From Actinomyces radicidentis (GTDB taxonomy: Bacteria; Actinomycetota; Actinomycetes; Actinomycetales; Actinomycetaceae): 64,000 bases of DNA. Every line of letters starts with the position of its first letter. The first letter of the stretch is position 1. The stretch covers positions 682,001 to 746,000 of the forward strand of contig NZ_CP014228.1 in the NCBI RefSeq assembly GCF_001553565.1, in the 5' to 3' direction. The translations under genes were made by a program, and so were the position numbers. Positions 1 through 7,385 of the stretch are shown here, piece by piece. Below the pieces are notes generated by a model. It had not been told where the DNA came from, made no database searches, and was given only the letters and a program-made list of their open reading frames with translations.

Positions 1-990
1 GTCGGGGCTGTTGGTGAAGGCGAGGCCGCGGTGGCTGATGAGCTGGCTGGTGCCCGAGGAGGTGGTCTGGACGCGGTCACCGAAGCCGCCGATGGTCTCG
101 CAGGAGTGGGCGTGGCTGACGGTGTACACCTCGTCGCCGACGCGGGCGATGGAGTAGGTGTCGCCGTGGCAGGGCTCGACCCAGATGAGGTTGCCGTCCC
201 AGTCGGCGTGGAAGGAGCCCTCGAGGTTCGCCTCGGTGAAGCTCATGGAGTAGCCGGTGCCGTAGAAGCCGGTGTCGTCGACCTCGATGTCGCGGATGCC
301 CGCGACGCGCCCGCCGTTGCACACGGCGGAGTTGACCGGGGTCACGAGGAGCGAGCCGGTGGAGGCGTCGAGGAGCGCGAGTCCGTAGCCGGGGTTGGAG
401 GAGCCGTTGGGCGTCTGGGAGGAGCCGCCCACGACGACCTTCGAGCCGTCCGGGGAGGCCTTGAGGCCGTAGACCTGGGAGTTCGGGCCGACGGCGTTCG
501 CGGTCCAGTCCAGGAGGGTGCCGGTGGAGGCGTCGACGGTGGCGAGCTCCGCACGCGCGGTGCCGTTGACCGTGGAGAAGGAGCCGCCGACGTAGAGCGT
601 CGCGCCGTCGTCGCTCAGCGCGAGAGTGCGGCCGGCGTTGTTGAGGACGGGGGCGAAGTCCTCGATGAGCTCACCAGTGCTCAGGTCGTAGGCCAGGATG
701 TTCGAGCGCGGGGTCTCGTCGGTGCCGGCCTGGGCTCCGGCGGGACGGGCGGAGGTGAACTGGCCGACGACGTAGACGACGTCGCCGACGACGAGCTGGT
801 TCCAGACGACGCCGTTCACCTGAACGGTCGGCGGGGCCTCGGCGGTGTACCCGGTCTGCTGACGACCCGTGCCGTCGACGACGTCGCCCGCCGAGGCCGA
901 GGCCGGAGCGGCCACCACCAACGACGAGGCGATGAGCGGCGCGGCGGCCAGGGCGGCCAGGCCGCGACGGCCGGTGCGAGTGAGCTTCAT
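1..990 (-). CDS. Secreted beta-propeller-like surface protein (3' end outside window)
   Basis: The frame runs from ATG at 990 to the left edge, 330 codons without a stop, so the C-terminus is missing. GGAGG lies just upstream of the ATG. The first ~34 residues form a classic signal peptide: MKLTRTGRRG, then a hydrophobic Ala/Leu stretch ending in ASASA. The mature part has repeating blade-like strands, for example DDGATLYVGGSFSTVNG and SPDGSKVVVGGSSQTPNG, each followed by an 'LDASTGxLL' type turn. This pattern is seen in secreted PQQ/delta-60-type beta-propellers of actinobacteria. Two Cys residues (in AVCNGGRV and EPCHGDT) may form a disulfide. Ligand and cell-wall anchor cannot be judged because the C-terminus is not present. 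It is divergent from the glycosyltransferase genes. Propeller class is inferred from repeats, not from a search. Confidence 0.8.
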   Translation of the reverse strand, partial: MKLTRTGRRGLAALAAAPLIASSLVVAAPASASAGDVVDGTGRQQTGYTAEAPPTVQVNGVVWNQLVVGDVVYVVGQFTSARPAGAQAGTDETPRSNILAYDLSTGELIEDFAPVLNNAGRTLALSDDGATLYVGGSFSTVNGTARAELATVDASTGTLLDWTANAVGPNSQVYGLKASPDGSKVVVGGSSQTPNGSSNPGYGLALLDASTGSLLVTPVNSAVCNGGRVAGIRDIEVDDTGFYGTGYSMSFTEANLEGSFHADWDGNLIWVEPCHGDTYSIARVGDEVYTVSHAHSCETIGGFGDRVQTTSSGTSQLISHRGLAFTNSPD

Positions 991-1428
991 GGGGTCCTCC
1001 AGACGGGGGAATTCGGTGGTCGGAGTCCGGGTGAGACACCCTGGCGTCCCACGGGGTGAGGGACGCGGATTCGAGCTGGAGGAAGTGTGGGGCGCCAGCG
1101 CAGCGCCGAGGAGTGAGAACCCAGCACGATGCACTCACTGCGGTTGCGCGGAGACGCAGGTCACCGCAATCGTCACACCCGGATCTCATCGGTCTCGGTG
1201 ACGTCACGACGAGGGTGAGCACCGCCCCACTCACTCTCACCTACGGTGGGTGAACGCCCGTGCCACCGCTTCACCCCGGCAGGCACCACGGGGGACCAAG
1301 GACCCGGCGGACGGGTGATCCGGTCGGGCCGTACCCCTCCCTCGCCCGGCCGGAGCCCGTCCGAGATCCCGACCGGATACCCTGGCCCGAGCACTCGCCG
1401 CTCCCTGTCGACCCCGAAAGGCACGTGG
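991..1428. other. Divergent intergenic region with clustered GTCAC/GTGAC motifs
   Basis: The 438-bp gap between the divergent propeller and glycosyltransferase genes contains no credible gene. It holds a GTCAC direct repeat with 7-base spacing at 1160-1176, a perfect palindrome GTGACGTCAC at 1198-1207, and a GGTGAG...CTCACC inverted pair at about 1215-1241. These may be operator sites, but no regulator can be assigned. GAAAGG sits 8 bases before the ATG at 1429. Confidence 0.4.
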
Positions 1429-2601
1429 ATGACCTCCCCCGACCCGAACCGCCTGCGCATCGCCATGATCGGGACGCGCGGCGTGCCCGCCCGCTACGGC
1501 GGCTTCGAGACCGCGATCGAGGAGGTCGGCAAGCGCCTGGCCGCCAAGGGGCACCAGGTCCTCGTCTACTCCCGCAACCCCGCTCCCGAGGAGGGGCCGC
1601 TCCCCCGCGTCCACGAGGGCATGCGGGTCGTCGAGCTACCGGCCGTCAAGAAGCGGAGCCTGGAGACGCTCTCCCACACGGCGGCCTCGGTCGCCCACCT
1701 CCTCCCGCGCGTCCACCCGGACTGCGCCATCGTCTTCAACGCGGCGAACTCCCCCTTCCTGCCCGCCATCCGGGCCGCCCGCATCCCCGTGGCCACTCAC
1801 GTCGACGGCCTCGAGTGGCGGCGCGGCAAGTGGGGTCCGACGGGCCAGCGCTACTACCGCACGGCCGAGGCCGTCGCGGTGCGCTACTCCGACGCGCTCA
1901 TCGCCGACGCCCGGGGCATCTCCGACTACTACACCGACGAGTTCAACGCCCCGACCGACCTCATCGCCTACGGCGCCCCGCGCATCCACGCGGCCGCCGA
2001 CCGCCTCGAGGAGCTCGACCTGGCGGCCGGGCAGTTCCACCTCGTCGTGGCCCGCTTCGAGATCGAGAACCACGTCGACGTCGTCGTCGACGGCTACGTG
2101 CGCTCCAGCGCCCGGCTGCCGCTCGTCGTCGTCGGCTCCGCCCCCTACGCCAACGAGTACACCGAGCGGATCAACGCCCTCGCGGACGACCGCGTCCGTC
2201 TCGTGGGGGGCCTGTGGGACCAGGAGCTCCTCGACCAGCTCTACGGCAACGCGCTCGTCTACTACCACGGGCACTCCGTGGGCGGGACGAACCCCTCGCT
2301 CCTGCGCGCGATCGGCGCCGGCGCGGCGGTCGACGCCTTCGACGTCTCCTTCAACCGCGAGGTGCTCGGCGACGCCGGCCGCTACTGGACGAGTGCCGAG
2401 GACGTGCGCGCCCTCGTCGAGTCCGCCGAGGCGGACCCGGTCGCGCAGGTCGACCGCGGACGCCTCTCCCGCGAGCGCGCCGCCCTCTACGACTGGGACG
2501 AGGTCGCCGACCTCTACGAGGAGCTGTGCCACCGCCTCGCCGTCGAGGGCCCGGTCCGCCACCGCCCCTCGGGCCGCCGCACGGGGGCCTTCCCCGCATG
2601 A
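1429..2601 (+). CDS. DUF1972/GT4-type glycosyltransferase
   Basis: The product is 390 residues. The start at 1429 follows a GAAAGG ribosome site, and the protein begins with the family signature RIAMIGTRGVPARYGGFET at residues 7-25. This is the N-terminal motif of DUF1972 glycosyltransferases (rhamnosyl/galactosyl transferases of exopolysaccharide clusters). The middle part has HVDGLEWRRGKWG and the C-terminal half the Rossmann-like 'VVARFEIENHVDVVV' and 'HSVGGTNPSLLRAI' segments that correspond to the donor-binding GT-B half. No signal peptide or membrane helix is visible, so it should act at the cytoplasmic face. The stop overlaps the next start (ATGA), indicating translational coupling to the second glycosyltransferase. 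Donor and acceptor sugars cannot be inferred. Confidence 0.9.
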   Translation: MTSPDPNRLRIAMIGTRGVPARYGGFETAIEEVGKRLAAKGHQVLVYSRNPAPEEGPLPRVHEGMRVVELPAVKKRSLETLSHTAASVAHLLPRVHPDCAIVFNAANSPFLPAIRAARIPVATHVDGLEWRRGKWGPTGQRYYRTAEAVAVRYSDALIADARGISDYYTDEFNAPTDLIAYGAPRIHAAADRLEELDLAAGQFHLVVARFEIENHVDVVVDGYVRSSARLPLVVVGSAPYANEYTERINALADDRVRLVGGLWDQELLDQLYGNALVYYHGHSVGGTNPSLLRAIGAGAAVDAFDVSFNREVLGDAGRYWTSAEDVRALVESAEADPVAQVDRGRLSRERAALYDWDEVADLYEELCHRLAVEGPVRHRPSGRRTGAFPA

Positions 2602-3755
2602 GCACCGCCTCCAGCTCCCCCCTCGTCCTCGTCGCGCATCCCTCGCCGGACCTCTACGGCTCCGACTGGCAGCTCGTCGAGACCGTCACCGGCCTCATCG
2701 AGTCCGGCTACCGCGTCAACGTCGCGCTCCCCCTGGACGGACCGCTCGTCCCCGTCCTCGAGGGCGTCGGCGCGAAGGTCGCCGTCATGGACTTCACGGT
2801 CCTGCGCAAGGCGCTCCTCACCCCCAAGGGGCTGGCGGGTCTCGCCGCGAGCACGCCCGGCGAGGTCGCGCGCCTGCGCTCGGTCATCCGGGCCTGCGGG
2901 GCGGACCTGCTCCTGTCGAACACGGTGACGATCCCGTGGTGGCCCGTCGCAGGACGCCTCGCGGGCGTCCCGGTCCTCTCCCACGTGCACGAGGCGGAGG
3001 ACACCCAGCGGCTCGTCATCCGCGCCGGGCTCAATGCCCCGCTCCTCGCGGCGAACCGGATCGTGTCGAACTCCGGCGCAGCCCGCGACGCGCTCCTCGC
3101 CGCGCAGCCGCTCCTCGCCTCCCGCACGCAGGTCGTCCACAACGGCGTCGCGGCGCCGGAGTCCCCGCTCGCCCCGCTCCGCGAGCGCACCGCCGGGGAC
3201 CCTTTCCGCGTCGCCATGGTCGGGCGCCTGTCGCCCCGCAAGGGCGTCGACGTCCTCCTCGAGGCGATCGCCCTCCTGCGTGAGCGGGGAGTGGACGCCT
3301 CCCTGCAGGTCGCGGGCTCGATCTTCCCGGGGTACGAGTGGTACGAGGAGCAGCTCCGCGAGCGCGCCGCCCAGCCGGACCTCGCCGGGCACGTCGAGCT
3401 CCTCGGCTACGTCCACCCCACCTGGCGGGTCCTCGAGGCCGCCGACGCCGTCGTCGTCCCCTCGCGGGCCGAGCCCTTCGGCAACACGGCGGTCGAGGCG
3501 ATGCACGCGGCCCGTCCGCTCGTCGCCTCCCGCGTCCAGGGCCTCGCCGAGGTCGTCACCGACGAGGCGACCGGCCTCCTGGTGCCCTCGGAGGACCCCG
3601 ACGCCCTGGCGACGGCGCTGGGGCGCATCGCGGCCGACCCGGCCCTGGCCGCCCGCCTCGCCGCGGACGGCCGGCGCGAGGCCGCCGAGCGCTTCACCAC
3701 CGCCGTCTACCGCGAGGCCATGTCCGGCATCGTCCAGGAGATGGTCGGTCGCTGA
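2598..3755 (+). CDS. Glycosyltransferase family 4 (GT-B)
   Basis: The product is 385 residues, starting at the ATG that overlaps the upstream stop by four bases. The N-terminal half carries the acceptor-binding Rossmann fold (VLVAHPSPDLYGSDW). The C-terminal half starts near residue 203 with FRVAMVGRLSPRKGVDVLLEA and contains the GT4 donor-site motif EPFGNTAVEAMHAARPLVAS near residue 290, where the two Glu of the E-x7-E motif are present. It is likely soluble or membrane-associated on the cytoplasmic side and adds a sugar during assembly of the same glycan as its upstream partner. A strong hairpin follows the stop. The sugar specificity is unknown. Confidence 0.92.
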   Translation: MSTASSSPLVLVAHPSPDLYGSDWQLVETVTGLIESGYRVNVALPLDGPLVPVLEGVGAKVAVMDFTVLRKALLTPKGLAGLAASTPGEVARLRSVIRACGADLLLSNTVTIPWWPVAGRLAGVPVLSHVHEAEDTQRLVIRAGLNAPLLAANRIVSNSGAARDALLAAQPLLASRTQVVHNGVAAPESPLAPLRERTAGDPFRVAMVGRLSPRKGVDVLLEAIALLRERGVDASLQVAGSIFPGYEWYEEQLRERAAQPDLAGHVELLGYVHPTWRVLEAADAVVVPSRAEPFGNTAVEAMHAARPLVASRVQGLAEVVTDEATGLLVPSEDPDALATALGRIAADPALAARLAADGRREAAERFTTAVYREAMSGIVQEMVGR

Positions 3756-3777
3756 GCCGGTTCTCACCGAGCACGAT

Positions 3778-3814
3778 GGAGGGGCGCACGAACCAGTGGT
3801 TCGTGCGCCCCTCC
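3778..3814. terminator. Bidirectional hairpin terminator
   Basis: A perfect 18-bp inverted repeat (arms 3778-3795 and 3797-3814, GGAGGGGCGCACGAACCA and its complement) lies between the convergent GT4 and CDP-alcohol phosphotransferase genes. It lacks a T-tract, as is usual in high-GC actinobacteria. Confidence 0.85.
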
Positions 3815-3864
3815 CCCGCGTCGCGTCGTCGCGCCCCACAGCATCGGGGCGCGACGGCTCGGAG

Positions 3865-4641
3865 TCAGCCCTCGCGCCGCAGCTCCACGTACCACTTGGG
3901 CAGAGCGAGGACGACGTAGGCGGCGTATCCCACGAGCATGAGGCCGTAGACCCACAGGAAGACCACGGGGACGAAGCGGAGCATGAGGACGAAGCACATG
4001 AGGCCGTAGTCCGTCGGCGCGGAGAGGACGGACTTGAGGAAGCCGGGCTTTCCCTCGTTCTTGGCCAGCGGGGTTCCGCCGTTGTAGCGGAGCTGGTAGG
4101 TGAGGATGTAGCTGAAGAAGTGGATGTTCTGCACGGCCCCGAAGGCGAGCGGGATGAGCAGCAGCGAGGCGCTGCGGATGTCCGTGCCGAGGGCGAAGCG
4201 GTAGAGGCTGATGGCGATGGCGCCGTGGATGGTCGAGAGCTTGATGGCGTCCGCGACGTGGTCGAGCCACTCGCCGGCGCGCGAGCCGCCGTGGCGGAGG
4301 CGGGCGAGCTGCCCGTCGGCCGAGTCGAGGGCGTAGCCGAGCATGAGGAGGAGCGAGGTCACCACCGTGGCGAGCACGCTGGGGCGCCAGACGGCGATGA
4401 GGATGACGCCGAGGTAGGTGCAGACCGCGGAGATCGCGGTGACCTGGTCGGGGGTGAGGCCGATGCGGTGGGCGACGGCGGCGAGCACCCGCCCGGCGGG
4501 GCGGTTGATGACGCGGGAGTAGAGCGGGGCGCCGGCGTTCGACTTCTGAGCCGACGCGAGTGCCTGGATGTTCTCGGAGACGGTCGGACGGCGTCCGGCG
4601 TCCGATGAGTCGTGGTGCGTGCGGGTGGGGGCGGCGGTCAT
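3865..4641 (-). CDS. CDP-alcohol phosphatidyltransferase family membrane enzyme
   Basis: The product is 258 residues from ATG 4641. It contains the full CDP-alcohol phosphotransferase motif D106-x2-D109-G-x2-A113-R114-x8-G123-x3-D127-x3-D131, so the metal-binding aspartates are intact. Hydrophobic helices lie before the motif (residues ~70-105) and after it, consistent with the six-helix membrane fold. The family moves a phospho-alcohol from a CDP-linked donor to an acceptor. A TagD-like cytidylyltransferase is encoded 3 kb away, which could supply a CDP-glycerol-type donor, so a role in making a polyol-phosphate glycan or lipid is plausible. It is not obviously PgsA or a cardiolipin synthase: the residues around the motif and the N-terminal ~45-residue extension differ. 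The substrate is inferred from context only. Confidence 0.88.
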   Translation of the reverse strand: MTAAPTRTHHDSSDAGRRPTVSENIQALASAQKSNAGAPLYSRVINRPAGRVLAAVAHRIGLTPDQVTAISAVCTYLGVILIAVWRPSVLATVVTSLLLMLGYALDSADGQLARLRHGGSRAGEWLDHVADAIKLSTIHGAIAISLYRFALGTDIRSASLLLIPLAFGAVQNIHFFSYILTYQLRYNGGTPLAKNEGKPGFLKSVLSAPTDYGLMCFVLMLRFVPVVFLWVYGLMLVGYAAYVVLALPKWYVELRREG

Positions 4642-5279
4642 GGCTGCTTCCGGTCGGGGGTGAGCACGAGCGGTGGGCTCGGCGGGGTGCGTCGCGAGCG
4701 GGACGTGCAGGGGGCTCGGCAGGGACCGAGCCGGGGTCGGGCGCTCGCGCGGATGCACCGACCCTCGTCCGCCCCGATGGTAGCCACGAGGTGAACGGCC
4801 CATCCAGGACGGACCTCCCAGCCGCGACGACCGCGCGGAGCCCCTGGCGGCCCGGGCGCGTGACACGCCCGACGCGCCACCGGATTCTTCGCGACGAGCA
4901 TCACAGAATGGCAGGAGAAAACAATTCGGATTTGACCACCGCGGTGACCCGGAAGACACCCGGAACACGATTTCGCAACCTACTCGTAATTCTCCGAAGA
5001 TCACGGTCCGAGCGCCAGAAAACGGCGAGATCACGCCAAGATCACGGCAGCGTGCCGCGCGTCACCGTCACCTTTCCGCACGCACCGCATGGTTACCGCA
5101 ACACGACCGGACGCGTGAGTCACGCCATTTCTCACCCACCCGCGCACGGGCAGACTGATCGTCGCGCGGAGACGAGCGGGACAGGCATTTCTCCCCCCAG
5201 GTACTCCCGCCGTACGCGCGCGACGTCCTCGCATCCCCGCCCGGACGACACAGCCCTCAAGAACGACCGTTAGGTGGCC
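4642..5279. other. Long divergent regulatory gap with AGATCACG repeats
   Basis: This 638-bp region separates the divergent phosphotransferase and priming-transferase genes and has no convincing ORF. It contains a relatively A+T-rich segment (about 4900-5000) likely to hold promoters. Three copies of AGATCACG lie at 4998-5005, 5028-5035 and 5039-5046, and a tandem GTCACCGTCACC lies near 5061-5072. The repeats look operator-like, but no cognate regulator can be named. Confidence 0.4.
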
Positions 5280-6764
5280 ATGTCCCTCCTTCAGACCTCG
5301 CACCAGGCGCCCTCAGGCGCGCAGCGCACCGCACGCCGTGCGAGCGCCGCCGCGATGGAGGACCCCGCGCTGCTGCGCCGCTCGTGGCGCAGCTACCGCC
5401 GCCGTCTGCGGGCGTGGCTCGTCGTGCAGGACCTCGTCCTGGCGATGGTCCCCGCGGCCGCCATCGCCCTCGCCGTCGCCGGCACCCCCTCCGACGCCCA
5501 GTGGGTGCTCGGCACCAACGCGCTCCTCGTGGTCATGACCTGGGCCTGCGGCACCATGAGCGAGGACGTCCTCGGCGAGGCCACCACCGGCTGGCGCCGG
5601 ACCCTCTCCGCGCTGCCCGTCACCGTCATGGGCGCGCTCCTCGTCGCCCAGGTCCTCGGCACCCTTGTCCCGTGGTACGCGACCCTCGTCGTCGCACCGC
5701 TCGGCGCACTCGCGATCATCGTCGGCCGCATCGCCGAGCAGTCCTTCCTCCGCCGCGCCCGTATGGACGGACACGGCCTGCGCCGCGCGCTCGTCGTCGT
5801 CGGCGACGGCGGCGAGGGGATGATCCACCAGATGCGCCTGCACCCGGGCGACGGCTACCTCGTCGTCGGCGCGGTGTGCGGTTCCACGCGTCCCGCCGCG
5901 GACGTCGCCCTCCCCCGGATCCTCGGCAAGCCCAGTCAGCTCCACGACCTCATCATCGGTCACGACATCGACGTCGTCCTCGCCGTCGGCGCGGTCCACC
6001 CCTCGGACCAGACCGCCGCGCTGCGCGGCGTCGAGGGCACGGACGCCCGCTTCATCGTCATGCCGGGCCTGTCCCACGTGGCCCCCGAGCGCATGCACGC
6101 CCTGCCCTCGGCCGCCGCCTGGACCGGCGCCGTCGAGGTCACCCCCCGCCAGGCCCTGGGCATGGGCAAGCGCGTCGTCGACCTCGTCGTCGGCGGCATC
6201 CTCACCCTCATCGCCCTCCTCATCATCGTCCCCGCGGGCATCGCGGTGAAGATGACCGACGGCGGCCCCGCCTTCTACACGCAGAAGCGCATCGGCAAGG
6301 ACGGCATCCCCTTCACCATGTTCAAGCTCCGCTCCATGTACGTCGACGCCGACGCCCGCCGCGCCGCCGTCCTCGCGGAGATGCAGGACAAGGGCGAGGG
6401 CAACGAGGTCCTCTTCAAGTCCGCCGACGACCCGCGCATCACGCCCGTCGGCAAGTTCATCCGTCGCTTCTCGATCGATGAGCTCCCCCAGATCTTCAAC
6501 GTCATGCTCGGTGACATGTCGCTCATCGGTCCGCGCCCCGCGCTGGCCGAGGAGGTCGCCAAGTACGACGCGGAGGCGCGCCGTCGCCTCCTGGTGCGCC
6601 CCGGTATGACCGGCCTCTGGCAGGTCTCGGGCCGCTCCGACCTGTCCTGGGAGAGGACGGTCGAGCTCGACGGGCACTACGTCGACAACGCCTCCCCCGC
6701 ACTCGATCTCCACATCGCCTCCGCGACCGCCAAGGCCGTGCTGGGCGGAAAGGGCGCCTACTGA
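5280..6764 (+). CDS. Polyprenyl-phosphate sugar-1-phosphate (priming) transferase
   Basis: The product is 494 residues from ATG 5280. GTG at 5274 is an equally possible start adding two residues, since neither has an ideal ribosome site. The N-terminal half has several membrane helices and a nucleotide-sugar-like domain typical of WbaP/CpsE-type proteins. From about residue 294 the bacterial sugar transferase domain runs to the C-terminus: GKRVVDLVVGG, a membrane helix, then FTMFKLRSMYVDAD, RFSIDELPQIFNVMLGDMS, LIGPRPAL and RPGMTGLWQVSGRSDLSW. All catalytic motifs are present. It starts glycan synthesis by transferring a hexose-1-phosphate to undecaprenyl phosphate at the membrane. The stop codon overlaps the next start by one base (TGATG), so it is translationally coupled to the cytidylyltransferase. 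Flippase and polymerase genes are not in the window. Confidence 0.93.
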   Translation: MSLLQTSHQAPSGAQRTARRASAAAMEDPALLRRSWRSYRRRLRAWLVVQDLVLAMVPAAAIALAVAGTPSDAQWVLGTNALLVVMTWACGTMSEDVLGEATTGWRRTLSALPVTVMGALLVAQVLGTLVPWYATLVVAPLGALAIIVGRIAEQSFLRRARMDGHGLRRALVVVGDGGEGMIHQMRLHPGDGYLVVGAVCGSTRPAADVALPRILGKPSQLHDLIIGHDIDVVLAVGAVHPSDQTAALRGVEGTDARFIVMPGLSHVAPERMHALPSAAAWTGAVEVTPRQALGMGKRVVDLVVGGILTLIALLIIVPAGIAVKMTDGGPAFYTQKRIGKDGIPFTMFKLRSMYVDADARRAAVLAEMQDKGEGNEVLFKSADDPRITPVGKFIRRFSIDELPQIFNVMLGDMSLIGPRPALAEEVAKYDAEARRRLLVRPGMTGLWQVSGRSDLSWERTVELDGHYVDNASPALDLHIASATAKAVLGGKGAY

Positions 6765-7183
6765 TGATCACCGGTTACGTTCCCGGCGGCTTCGACATGC
6801 TCCACATCGGCCACCTCAACATCCTGCGGGAGGCCGCGAAGCGCTGCGACCGCCTCATCGCCGGTGTCGCGACGGACGAGTCGCTGTACGCCCAGAAGAA
6901 CCGGTACCCGGTCATCAGCTTCGACGAGCGCATCCAGATCGTCGGCGCGCTGCGCATGGTCGACCTCGCCGTCCCGGACACGTCCCAGGACAAGCGCCTC
7001 GCCTGGCAGGCCAACCACTTCGACGTCATCTTCAAGGGCTCGGACTGGCAGGGCACCGCCAAGGGCGAGCGCCTCGAGGCCGAGATGGCCGAGGTCGGCG
7101 CCGAGGTCGTCTACATGCCCTACACGCTCTCGACCTCCTCGACGATGCTTCGCGAGGCGATCACGGCGGGCCTCACCGCCTGA
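6764..7183 (+). CDS. TagD-like glycerol-3-phosphate (polyol-phosphate) cytidylyltransferase
   Basis: The product is 139 residues, close to the usual ~130 for TagD-type enzymes. It has the nucleotidyltransferase motif GGFDMLHIGHLNIL with HIGH at 14-17, and KGSDW followed by a C-terminal STSSTMLREA segment in place of the usual RTEGISTT. The family makes CDP-activated polyols such as CDP-glycerol from CTP and a polyol phosphate in the cytoplasm. Coupling to the priming transferase, and the presence of a CDP-alcohol phosphotransferase in the same cluster, support a role in decorating or building a surface glycan. Because the RTEGIS motif is altered, a substrate other than glycerol-3-phosphate is possible. 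Confidence 0.85.
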   Translation: MITGYVPGGFDMLHIGHLNILREAAKRCDRLIAGVATDESLYAQKNRYPVISFDERIQIVGALRMVDLAVPDTSQDKRLAWQANHFDVIFKGSDWQGTAKGERLEAEMAEVGAEVVYMPYTLSTSSTMLREAITAGLTA

Positions 7184-7214
7184 GCCGCCGGCTCCGCCAC
7201 CTGGGCAGTCGCCT

Positions 7215-7254
7215 CGGAACGGACCCCGCACCCCACGGTGCGGGGCCCGTTCCG
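7215..7254. terminator. Hairpin downstream of tagD-like gene
   Basis: An 18-bp stem with one mismatch (arms 7215-7232 and 7237-7254) lies 30 bases after the cytidylyltransferase stop. It is the likely transcription end of the plus-strand glycan operon. Confidence 0.75.
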
Positions 7255-7322
7255 CGTCCGCCCTCGAGCGGCGCCCGGCTGAGCGGTCGAGGATCCAGTG
7301 GGAACCCCGAGCCGAGCACGAG

Positions 7323-7353
7323 AGCGCCCGCAGGACCGTGTCCTGCGGGCGCT
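7323..7353. terminator. Hairpin downstream of the LuxR-family gene
   Basis: A perfect 13-bp stem (AGCGCCCGCAGGA, arms 7323-7335 and 7341-7353, loop CCGTG) sits just past the end of the minus-strand LuxR-family gene. Confidence 0.75.
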
Positions 7354-7385
7354 GCGCGCGTGCCCGGCTGTGGCCGGGGCGCCGG

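Noticed and set aside
6758..7385. C-terminal extension of the LuxR-family frame antisense to the tagD-like gene
   Set aside because: It appears only because of the frameshift; the sequence has no domain and the true HTH lies in the other frame.
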